This document shows positions 54,549-64,000 of a DNA stretch of 64,000 nt, one piece after another (within the stretch, counting starts at the first letter, position 1; every line of letters begins with the position of its first letter). The stretch spans positions 806,001 to 870,000 of the forward strand of contig BLLK01000019.1 in the NCBI GenBank assembly GCA_021927905.1. The letters run 5' to 3'. The notes under the pieces were generated by a model that saw only the letters and a list, made by a program, of their open reading frames with translations, ran no database searches and was not told the DNA's origin. Source of the stretch: Chaetoceros tenuissimus (taxonomy: Eukaryota; Bacillariophyta; Thalassiosirophyceae; Chaetocerotales; Chaetocerotaceae). Position numbers and translations under genes: made by a program.

Positions 54549-57500
54549 ATGTACAGTCATAATCAAAGCGAAGATTCCAATAATGATCCTGATCTTATAG
54601 ATTCTTACTTTCTTCCCGGTGGAATTTTCGACCCAGAAGACGATGAACAACTCCCCGATGAAAAACAAGAGCCGGAGATACAGTCGAGATTGGAACGGCT
54701 AGCAATCTCCAATCAGACGTACGATGATCGATCTCATACTCATGCATTGGATAATCGTGATTCATTCGGGGGTCAGTTATTATTTCATTCGCAAAGGAAT
54801 CATACGCCACAGGAACATAGTAGAATTGGAGTCTCGGCTTTGGACCCGACGGCTGATGATGTTGTAGGTGGCAATGTAGGCGGTCGAGACTTGATTATGA
54901 ATGTGAATCCTTCGACGACAAATAATAATGGTCCTTCCTTGTATAATAATATGGACAATAATGATTGGTTTGCAAGGCAGCAGTCACAACAAATGTCAAA
55001 GCAACAGGGAGTACATGCGAATAGTGCGGACGAACAGCAACAGTCTGATTTCGCCGGGCTTTTACGGGGGGCATATCATAATAACAACAGTAGCAGAGTG
55101 CCTGGACCAATTGGGATGTCGCAATATCAGCATAATTCAGAATTTCCAAAGGCGCATGCTTCCTTTTCATCCAATAGTAATGGTTCTCATGCTACTTCAG
55201 GAGGGAATGCATCCTCTTCAGTCAAAAATGGCAACCCATGGAGTAATCAAGACTTGTCGAGTTTGAAGCAAATGAATTCAACTGCGGGAACAGTCGAATC
55301 TATGCAAAAATCGGCTATTGTCAAACCTCCACCGCAGGATAATTTTCGACCTCCTCCAGGATTCAGTGTAGGAACGCATAGCTCGAATAATAACACACCA
55401 GCATCTATTGGACATGGACATGGTTCACAATCTCAACCTTCTCATTCACATTTGCATTCCGCACCAGCTACTTCCCGTCATACGCATCAGCATCAACATC
55501 AACATGATGCATATATTCAACAAGCTCGGCAACAGCCGCAGCAAAAGCAATATGTACAAACTAGGTCTCATACACCCACCATCCCTGAACGGCGTGAACT
55601 CAAACCTGAACCTGTTAGGGATACCATGTATCCGCAATCACACCATGATGATCATCCAAGCAAATCACAACAACATCATCAGAAGCAACAGATTCATTCA
55701 CGTCATCCACAAAGTCCAATGCCAAATAGTCCACGGAAGAAGCACCATGATGATGACTTGAATTCACTCAACACTATCAAATCTCGTGATGTACCTAGTA
55801 CAATTTATGTCGAAGAAGATGCCGTCTCGACATCGGAAGATACTCTAACTGTATGTGCAGATAGTGTCACTGATGCATCTGTATCTGTGCGCACCACCAA
55901 AGTGGAAAAAGAGGAGAGAATGGATGTTGTAGAAGAAACTAGCAATGATCAGGTAAGTCACTATCCAAAGAGTTGGAGAAAATAACCAGGGCCAATTACT
56001 CTCTTTTACATTTCCTACAAATGAGAGTCCAGACACCCTGGGAAAGGAATGCAATTTGTCATTAGATATACCGAAATGCTGGCGTTTTGCCAGGTATTTG
56101 GTGTATCGTAATTCATTCTATTGGAAAATAGGTGGATGATGGCATACCTTTCTCGCTGTCCTTAAGGCTGTTTTCATAGCAATGTTCTCTTGTAGGACAG
56201 AGCTGGAACGTACGAATGTGCTTCTACCGTTGAAATCATACGAGTCATAACGGCGATAAATTTGTTTGAACCTGTTTGCAATATAATTTTCATTGTGAAT
56301 GAGACTGAACCTATCGTTTGCAATTGTAGTCCAAAAAGACCAAACCTAAGCGAAACCGCAAGAAAAAGTCCAAGTCAAAGAAGCAGCAACAGAAGGGCGC
56401 AAAAGCGGTGGAAGAAACAAACGAAGACTATTCTTTTCACGAGGATGAGGCTCTCGATGTTGCTACTTCTATTCAGAAGGAAGAAGAAAGTGAGGAATCG
56501 TCCAAACAAACCCGAAAACCGAAAAAGTTCTATAAGAAACCTACCGAGTCCAAAGCGCAGTACGCAACATCCAGATCTTCTGATACCACTACAGCCATGA
56601 GTTCTGCAGCTACGACTGTGCATCGCAAGACCACTTCCGACAAACATCACCGATCTACTGAAAAGAAGACACGACATGAGAAACCTCCTCCTCCACCGCG
56701 TGAGCCACTAAGTGCCATCATCATGAAACATATTCGAAGCTTCATTCCAATTGCAATTAGTGCATTCTTGTTTAGTACAAAGCTCATGGTAAAAGCTTCA
56801 AAAGGAGTACTGTCTTACAGCATTTCTCTCTTTCCAAAAAAGGAGAGATTTTGGTTCATTTTTCCAATTTGTTGTATTTCCATTGACATTTTCTTTCTGA
56901 TACTTTCTGGGCTTTGTAAGCTATGTGGTCACTTCTTGTACTGCATGGTACTTGTTCATAAGCTTGCAGTAATCGAATTGATGGAAAGTGACTATGTCAC
57001 CTTGTGTTACTCAACTATATTCTTCTATCCGAAGCTCGTAGATGCATTCAAGGCATCTTTCACCTATCAAGATTACTGGCCAGTATTGGTTCGATGGATA
57101 ATCCTAAACCAATGGTTTTGCAGACCAATAACGATGAAAGATACTTTTCTATACAAGTTGAAGAAGAAGCATGAAAAGGATAGAGGTGCGATGGATGTCA
57201 TGAAAAGGTCTTTGATTGGTGGGGATCCTGTTACCAAATCTCTCAAAAATACTGTTGATCATATTGTTAGGAAATCAAAAGAGGATGAATTAGAGGAGTC
57301 GGAGCGAGTAATCATGGCGAACCAAATATTATCCATAATTCGGAAAGCTATCCCTCTCATTTTGATCTTGGATATGAATATTCACAAGGACGGCTTTCTA
57401 GTTCTCATGACAAATACTGAACGCATTCTCTTCGGATATGGTTTTGCAGTCCTTAGATCTGGTTATCTTTTCTCGCCATTGATATGGATCAGTTGGACTA

Positions 57501-57688
57501 TTCAACTTACCATCATCATGTTTGCGTATCCGAATACTTCATGGTCCTATAGTCTCTTTTTAATGGGGTTGGTCAGCATTCGCCTTTCTCACTTCTCGTG
57601 TGCAGTTGAGGACCTTGAAGGAGTAAATGGGATGAACACTCATGCTACATCAAAGAGACGTAAGATGGCAGCTTTCAGTAGGGCTTAG
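54549..57688 (+). CDS. Unrecognised multi-pass membrane protein with Q/N/H-rich disordered N-terminus
   Basis: Exons 54549-55952 and 56330-57688 (phase 0; donor aggtaagt, acceptor attgtag; unusually long 377-bp intron) give about 920 aa. Residues 1-~585 are low-complexity: Asn/Gln/His/Ser-rich (HQHQHQH, SQQHHQKQQIHSRHPQ), one acidic patch, and a Lys/Arg-rich stretch right after the splice (KKTKPKRNRKKKSKSKK) that could be a nuclear-localisation or RNA-binding patch. Residues ~590-920 have about six hydrophobic segments: FIPIAISAFLFSTKLMV, FIFPICCISIDIFFLILSGL, YSTIFFYP, VRWIILNQWF, FGYGFAVLRSGYLFSPLIW, LTIIMFAYP. I do not recognise the family. The second ORF part would be a separate gene if the splice were wrong, but it lacks a good start. 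Confidence 0.7.
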
Positions 57689-57903
57689 ATTCAACTGTAA
57701 TAAGATCTAAAAGAAAAGATTTACTAGCTAGCTTGTCTGACTTCATACAAGTATGCAATCTTTCACAGAATATGACAAGTTCATACGGTTCAAGGAAAGA
57801 AGAAAGCACAAGCTACGAACAAAAGGTAGAGTGGACCAAGAAAGTTTTTTCAATCAATTATTTTTACACAACGTCTATAAAGTAAATATCTATATTCCAA
57901 AAT

Positions 57904-59928
57904 TTAAGCCCTTGTTACAGGACGAACTCTTGTCCTCGAAGGGGCTCTACTTTTGCTTCTTGCTCTCCCAAAAAGTCTTGGTCGGCTCTTGGACCTTGCT
58001 GCATCTCTTTCTCGTTGCTTGGATGATCCTTCCCCTGCTCGCTCTCTTCCTCTACTTAGAGCTCGAAACCTGCTTTTTGGTCTTGCGTTGCTTGTACTTC
58101 TTTTGTTTGTCGTTTCTCTCAAAGGAGCACTGGATATGCTGCGAGTTGTGGATGCACTGCGAGTTGAAGACGCAGACCTTGGTTTAGTGGAGTAACTCGA
58201 CCTCTCCATCTGTTTCTTTTCACGTTTTGCTTGTGCCTGATTCTCTTTATAGGTATACCACTCTTCATCTTGCTGCTTCATTTTGACAAGATAATCCTCT
58301 CCCTTGTAAACAAATGATTCCCCATGACTTTTTTGCCATTCCTTGAGTTTACGATTCAAGTGATCCGAATACTTTGGCAGAAGCTTGTTGACACGATTTG
58401 TCATTTTTTCTTCCTTCATGAGTTGTTGCACAGCTCCTCTCTGTTGCAATCTAGAAGGATCCTTGAGGAACTCTTCAAGTTCCATACGTTCCTGAATGAT
58501 TGCTTCACGCTTCTGAATAAGATCCAACAAAGGACGCATCTCTTCAAGTTTCTGTTCCAACTCTTCAATCAAGTCTTCATGCTCCTGTAATAGACCATCG
58601 TTGATGAGTGTCTCATCCTGCACATTCATGGCAACAAAAGCCTGTTGTTGTTGAGGAGTAGCATTGGTTTGGACCCAAAGCACCTTGATACGCTGTCTCG
58701 CTTCTACAATCAAGTCTCCCATCATTGCCTCCTTCATTTCATTCAATCTAGCAATTTCTTTCTTTCCCATGTCAAGAGTCTGTAGACTAAGTCCAGCTTT
58801 GGTACATTCTTGAGTAAATTCCAATCGTTCTTCCTTGGATACTTGCAACTTATCCCAAAGATCTGAGATAATTTCTCCCATGGCAGTCAATTCCTGTCTA
58901 CGTCTCTCCTTTTCATCATGCAATTCTCGAATCCTTTCAGTGAGTGCATCCAAAGTTCCAGAAGAGATCCCTGTACAATCATCCGATTCAAACATATCCA
59001 CTAATTCAAGTTTCCCATCCTGTTCTTGAAGAGAAGAACAAATTTTGCGATCTAAAAGATGATCCATTGGGTCTAAATGCAAATCTTCAATCAAAGACTT
59101 TGCATCCTTGAGCAAAGTCACTACAGCTTCTATACGATTCTGCACCAACATGTTAACCTCTTGCACCTTGGTCTGAAACTTTTGTACAGCCTTGACAGTC
59201 AAGTCCGATTCAATGTCACAAAACTCTGCTTCAAGAGTGATTCCCAGTGCTTCGCAATATTCCTCCAGTTGAGATTTATACACTGACAAATCTTGTCTAC
59301 TGGCATTCGCCACGTCGCGCAATTCTTCAAGGGCAAGTTCAAGAGTATAACTGACATCTTGAAGAGTCATATCCTTCTTCTCCTCGAGTAAATCTTGATC
59401 CGGTGCAATTCTCAATGCATCACAAGTCTCCTTGATTTCTTGACGATATTCAGATATTTGTTTTTGGAAATTATCACGAACCATGGATTCATGTTCTACC
59501 TTGAGTTGACATGTTTGATGCAGTTGCTGAAGGAGGTCCGTGAGTTCCTGTGCTCGTTCTTCGGGTGTGAGTCCTACTTGATTCCAAATCTTTTCAAGTT
59601 CGCGAGATGCCGAGTCTGTCATTGCCAATAGTGATTCGGAAATGGTTTGCGAGTGCGGTTGTAGAAGGAAGCTGTCGTCCATGTTCGTATTGGTGTTGGT
59701 GTGAGATTCTAATTGTGTGCCTGGTGTCATGTTCAATTTTCGAATGTTTCGAATGTGCGATTCTCTTCGTTTAGAATTCTGGACTGTAGCTGCTGATGCT
59801 GGTGTATGCAGAGCACTATTGATGTTGGTGCTGGTAGTACTCATGGGAGTAAAGGAAGGAGAAGCAAAGGATACGAGACCAGGAGTGTTTTGATTGCTTT
59901 TGTAAAGCTTTCGATTGCTATTGGACAT
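57904..59928 (-). CDS. MAP65: MAP65/PRC1/Ase1 microtubule-bundling protein
   Basis: One exon, 674 aa. It is a dimeric coiled-coil protein that crosslinks antiparallel microtubules at the spindle midzone and in cytokinesis. The N-terminal ~85 residues are Ser/Thr-rich and disordered. Helical spectrin-like repeats fill ~105-560, with family signatures LEKIWNQVGLTPEERAQELTDLLQQ, DLWDKLQVSKEERLEF, and the microtubule-binding spectrin domain MGDLIVEARQRIKVLWVQ, HEDLIEELEQKLEEMRPLLDLIQKREAI and LPKYSDHLNRKLKEWQ (the usual P..E..L...L..W pattern). The last ~110 residues are Arg/Ser-rich (RSASSTRSASTTRS, SKSRFRALSRGR), a basic tail that in relatives strengthens microtubule binding. The gene is complete. 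Confidence 0.92.
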   Translation of the reverse strand: MSNSNRKLYKSNQNTPGLVSFASPSFTPMSTTSTNINSALHTPASAATVQNSKRRESHIRNIRKLNMTPGTQLESHTNTNTNMDDSFLLQPHSQTISESLLAMTDSASRELEKIWNQVGLTPEERAQELTDLLQQLHQTCQLKVEHESMVRDNFQKQISEYRQEIKETCDALRIAPDQDLLEEKKDMTLQDVSYTLELALEELRDVANASRQDLSVYKSQLEEYCEALGITLEAEFCDIESDLTVKAVQKFQTKVQEVNMLVQNRIEAVVTLLKDAKSLIEDLHLDPMDHLLDRKICSSLQEQDGKLELVDMFESDDCTGISSGTLDALTERIRELHDEKERRRQELTAMGEIISDLWDKLQVSKEERLEFTQECTKAGLSLQTLDMGKKEIARLNEMKEAMMGDLIVEARQRIKVLWVQTNATPQQQQAFVAMNVQDETLINDGLLQEHEDLIEELEQKLEEMRPLLDLIQKREAIIQERMELEEFLKDPSRLQQRGAVQQLMKEEKMTNRVNKLLPKYSDHLNRKLKEWQKSHGESFVYKGEDYLVKMKQQDEEWYTYKENQAQAKREKKQMERSSYSTKPRSASSTRSASTTRSISSAPLRETTNKRSTSNARPKSRFRALSRGRERAGEGSSKQRERDAARSKSRPRLFGRARSKSRAPSRTRVRPVTRA

Positions 59929-61327
59929 TTTTTATTTGAATTTGAAATAAATGGAATTTGAATTGATGTCGTTGTTGCTAATGATTGTTTGTAATCTATA
60001 CTACTTCTACTCTGTTTTGATGCAGTCAGACTGTGTTTTACATTACAATTACTGTTGCAGTTGTTGTTGTTCGTGCCTTTCTTTCTTCATTTTGATTTGA
60101 TTTCAAAAACCGTTGCTTGGAAAGCACGACAAAAGTACTTTCTCATCAAAATCTGTGTCCTTTGCAAAAAAGGATAAAGGAAGAAAAAGAAAGAGGAAGA
60201 AGAAGAGTTTTGGGAGTGACATTTATTTTAGACATATTTAGACGTAAATTTGTACGTCATTGTATGTGCACCTTCTCGTTCTTGGCTTGAGAAGCCTACG
60301 ACAAAATCGATCCTTCCTCTGAGCTTCCTCAAGAACTCGAAGCCTGTTTTTAGTGTAGGTATACAAATGTGTACATTCTGAGTTTCCCATTGGAAATTAG
60401 TCTTGCAAAATGCATAGTTTTGTCCTTTTTCATGGGATTTCTCCTGTTCTTTTTAGATGGAAGAAATATTCAATCTTTCCATTACTAAATCGTGACAGTG
60501 GAAGCCTACATCACATACAAGCCATGTGCATGCGCCATCTACTTTTCGCGATTCTAGTTCTAGGTACCTCCAATGATGAGAAACTTATAGAATCGGAACC
60601 TTCAATAAAAACTTTTTGCAGCAAAATCATGGAGGTGCAATCTTGGTAGGATCGTACTCTTCCCTTTCAGATCCTACCAGAGTGAGTCCAGAATTGTACT
60701 GTACGAATTCAATTTTTAATTAGCATCATTGTGCAACTTGATGCTTTCCATTTCATTCTATCGCATTTATAATGACTCGGCGAACCTTTTTATTTTAATA
60801 GAATCGCCATGATTAGAATCTAGTTTGAAAGATTGGGATGCAAGAGAAGTACATGAATGAAAAATTGTTGCTGGAATTATTGAAGAAAGTTTAGATTATA
60901 GTTGGAGTATTTCTGTGTAGTTTCTCTGTACAAATAGAATTGAAATTGTGCTTTTCTTTTTGTATATTGAAATTTGTTGTCATGGAGAAGAAGCACTTCA
61001 TTACTGACAGCAACTTTTCCACTACAGCTGTACCATATATAATTTCAGCATTATTTGCATCATTGGTTTCTCATCAATGCAAAAATTGTACGATTAGACT
61101 GACTTAGCTTGTAGAAAAGCTAAAATACTATTCAATGAGAAGCCCTGAAAAAAGAAGTCAGGTGAAAATTGAGGCATGAGAAGCCTACCTTCAGGATCTC
61201 TTTATCGAACGAACACCAATCTTTCCTCGTCCTCGCACTTTTCATTATTTTGGGTTCTCGGATAAACGCACCCATCTACTTTGAGAACACTTTCAACATA
61301 AAACTAAGTAGACGAACAATTGTTACT
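59929..61327. other. Intergenic region, 1.4 kb, with one hairpin
   Basis: The gap lies between divergent MAP65 and NADPH oxidase genes and should hold both promoters. A 10-bp perfect inverted repeat tggtaggatc/gatcctacca sits at 60644-60653 and 60670-60679. The 79-codon frame at 60410-60649 has no support. The frame open from 61169 lacks an ATG until 61328. Confidence 0.5.
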
Positions 61328-64000
61328 ATGAATAACAATCAAGCCATTTCTTTTCCAACTGAGGAAAGGTTTGCAAGGAATAGTACCGGTTCTGTTTCCT
61401 CCACTAGTGCTGGAGCAGATACTAGGTCTTCATCTTCCATCAAAAGTAGTGAGCTTCGATTGGTTGAGCAGGCATCTGTTCCAAACAAGAATGTAAAGAA
61501 GAGTTCTTTTAGTAGTGCAATCAAAGCACTGGCCCCTGGAAGAATCTTTAGATGTGTAGTCGGTCTATATGCAGATAGAAAGCTATTCATCTTGGCTTCT
61601 TTTCATATTGTTGCAACATTGATTTGTTATGGTAAGAAAGAATTTCCATTAGAATCAAATTTTATCATCTAGTTTTCTTAACTTAGTTTCTTTCAATCCT
61701 CTGTAATAGCTCACTTTGGACTTATGAAGTTCCAGTCTCAGTCAACAACAGTACCAGCAGCAGCTCCATTCCGCAACTGGAAGGTTGGGGTTCCAACTTT
61801 CGAGTTTGGAACTATGCATGCAATCTTGTTTCAATTGGCGATCTTGCCTTTGACCATGTGCAGACTTTTGATCGCATCCCTTTCCAAGACTTCCGTATCG
61901 AAGATCATCCCTTTCAATGATATGACGAGGTAAGTCGCAAGATATTTTTCCATCGTAAGAAGCTGAAATAAATCATGTTTTTTAATACTAACGCGTCTAA
62001 AAATCCAAAACAGATGCCATATTGCAATTGGATATACATTTGCATTTCTACTTTTGGTGACTATTGTTGTCTTCTTAATCTTTTTTGGAACTATTTGCAA
62101 TGCAGGAGATCAGTCATTTTGCAAAAAGGTAAGAATTCATTTTATCTTTTGTTATTTTCTCTCACTTTTGCTAAAGAAACTTTGCTTCTAATTTATGCCA
62201 TTTTTTTTTCAACCAATAGTTTTCCACAGAAATTATGATTACTGGATACTTCATCTTTATTACTTTCATGACAGTTGCATTCACATCATTCTTTCGCTAC
62301 AAAATCAAGTACCGTATTTTCTATGTTGTTCACCACATTGTATTCATCGCATACATACTTACTATTATGCATACCATCGATGTTGTAGAGAGAAAGCAAG
62401 GGGGCAGATCACAGACTTATAAGTGGTTCGCTTCGTCGATTTTGTTGTATCTAGCGGATAGGGCGAGTATGTACTTATCCCATCGATATGATTCTCGCAT
62501 TACATCAGCATATACTATTGACAGTGAAGATAAGGCTGGAAGACTTGTTATTCTGAAAGTGAAGAAACCTTCTATGCTTACTTTTGAAGCAGGACAATAT
62601 GTTTACTTGAAGATTCCGAAGGTGGATAATCGTTGGTATCCGTTTTCCATTGCATCATCGCCTGATAACGATATGATGAGTTTCTACATTAAGGTACATG
62701 GAGAAAAATCATGGAGTAATAATCTCTATGATGTTCTTCAAGCTGAAATAGAATCTCGAGCAGAATTAGATATGAAGATCGAAGTCCTAGGCCCTTATGG
62801 TACAGCGTTGGGAGACAAGCGTGACTATACCCACGCAACTGTAGTAGGTACAGGAACGGTAAGTCCATATTCTTTTAACTACCATTGAAATATGATTACA
62901 AACTAACCTTCAAATGTCAATATGAAAGGGGTTTGTACCATGTATGAGTGCATTGGAAGATCATGTGAATGCATGTCTTACTCTTGATCCCAAGAGATAC
63001 GTTAAGAAATCAGTTAAGAGACGTTCTATTGCAAAGGAAAGTCTTACAATCAAAAGACCAGCGACCAGCTTTCTAAAATGGAGCATTGTTTCTCAAGATG
63101 TGGATATGCTTACAGTTGCAGCCGACTTGATTCAACAGGCAGGAAAAACCAAACGCAAGATATATACTCATGTTCTTTTCTTGGTTGCTCCAGCTCTAGG
63201 TGTTCTTGCACTAGGCCTTACCTATTCTTGGAACTTTTACGGCTTTGCTTTGTATGGGCACATGGAAACTGTATTGATGAGCATTACAATGGTGTTCCAG
63301 GCAACTTTCCTAGCATCGATAGTACTGATTGGGGAAAACAAAATCTATCTGAAAATTGTTGACTTGGTCTTCATTGTATTGAATGCTGTTTCTGATTGGT
63401 ACTGGATATCCAAGGACCTATTTGGTAACTTTCGACAATTCGACCTAATCATGTATTCATTGCTCAGTGCATACATGATACTCAGGCTATGGAGTCGATC
63501 CCTTTGCGATATTGATTGTCTCAATAGCCAACATTCTGCAATAAGATCTGGGCCGGTAGTGTATGAAAAGTTTCACTTTGTGTGGAGCTGTCGATCTGCT
63601 GAGCTCATTGCACAGGTATTTCCAGATCTATCTAGTCTATGGGATGAGCTTGTCAAGTCATGGGGTCAGGAGGAAGCAGCAAAAAGGTGTGAAATCAAAA
63701 TTCATTGTACTGATCTTGACCGGGAACGTTGCCAAAAGCTGGTCAATGCTATTCAAGATAGTAACCTTTACAAGCATGATTGCTTAAAGTTCGGGAAGCC
63801 CTTCTTGTTGGGAATCTTGGAAGAGACTTCGATGGAAATTCTCTCCTCAGATCTACCAGCTACTCAGACTTTATTTGCCTTCTGTGGTAGCGAAGTCATT
63901 GCGAAGGAATTGAAGGCTGCAAAAGTGCTGAGAGATTTAGTATTGTCAATGACTGGTCATGTATCACATACAACTGACCTCGTTATACAAACCTATGGCT
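61328..64000 (+). CDS. NADPH oxidase / ferric-reductase family, with extra membrane segments (3' end outside window)
   Basis: Five exons seen: 61328-61631, 61710-61929, 62014-62128, 62220-62858 and 62929 onward, open to the window end (783 aa so far). The membrane part has at least five helices. One heme pair is clear: FYVVHHIVFIAYILTIMHT, His 13 apart as in gp91phox. The FAD-binding segment is RWYPFSIASSP (HPFT-like), then GPYGTALGD and the NADPH pyrophosphate motif VGTGTGFVPCMS. Two lysine/arginine-rich blocks and about four added membrane helices (nt ~63150-63510: HVLFLVAPALGVLALGL, IVLNAVSDWYWIS, YSLLSAYMILRLW) then interrupt the NADPH domain, which resumes with EKFHFVWSCRSAELIAQ. It should move electrons from NADPH across a membrane to oxygen or ferric iron. 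Whether it makes superoxide or reduces iron is open. Start ATG 61328 is the first in frame. Confidence 0.87.

Noticed and set aside
60410-60649. 79-codon plus-strand frame.
   Set aside because: No homology, and it lies in a divergent promoter region.

Overview
The window looks like nuclear DNA of a diatom, probably a centric one. It is AT-rich and gene-dense, with genes on both strands. Introns are short (about 67-170 bp) and nearly all read GTAAGT/GTACGT...AG. Many proteins have ordinary eukaryotic counterparts, but three features point to diatoms: long Pro-Ser tracts of the PSxxPS type, a secreted lysine-rich protein with silaffin-like architecture, and a NADPH oxidase with extra membrane segments. 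I see no rRNA, tRNA, CRISPR array or recognisable transposon or virus remnant. The species cannot be told from the sequence alone.

Layout. 0.1-2.7 kb: AP-3 adaptor mu subunit and a broken fucosyltransferase-like gene. 3.7-18.2 kb: one giant gene of nine exons (about 4579 aa) for a surface or secreted protein with C-type lectin, many PAN/apple-like, WSC and ricin-B-like modules and four Pro-Ser tracts. 18.5-20.6 kb: divergent prefoldin subunit 3 and proteasome RPN8. 21.8-24.3 kb: an EF-hand membrane protein and a truncated TPR gene copy. 24.4-34.3 kb: a prolyl-hydroxylase-like enzyme, a zinc-knuckle/coiled-coil/RING protein, a histidine phosphatase, an HMG-box plus histone-fold protein, a VHL-like/2OG-oxygenase protein and the snoRNP assembly factor BCD1. 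34.5-41.2 kb: two nearly identical TPR genes as a head-to-head inverted duplication. 41.3-50 kb: an OSCA/CSC1 channel, a GT8 glycosyltransferase, the silaffin-like protein and a MiaB-type tRNA methylthiotransferase. 50-64 kb: a 7TM receptor, an EIF1AD-like protein, an unrecognised Q/N/H-rich membrane protein, a MAP65/PRC1 microtubule bundler and a NADPH oxidase that runs off the end.

Most genes are unrelated housekeeping genes in a compact genome, often in divergent pairs sharing 300-500 bp promoters. The parts most worth a second look are the silaffin-like protein (46654-47052), the giant modular protein, the inverted TPR pair, the HMG/NF-YC-like fusion with a PCNA-binding-like tail, and the VHL-like domain fused to a 2OG oxygenase.

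Exon borders were set by hand from splice consensus and reading-frame continuity, with homology where available. They are predictions without transcript support.
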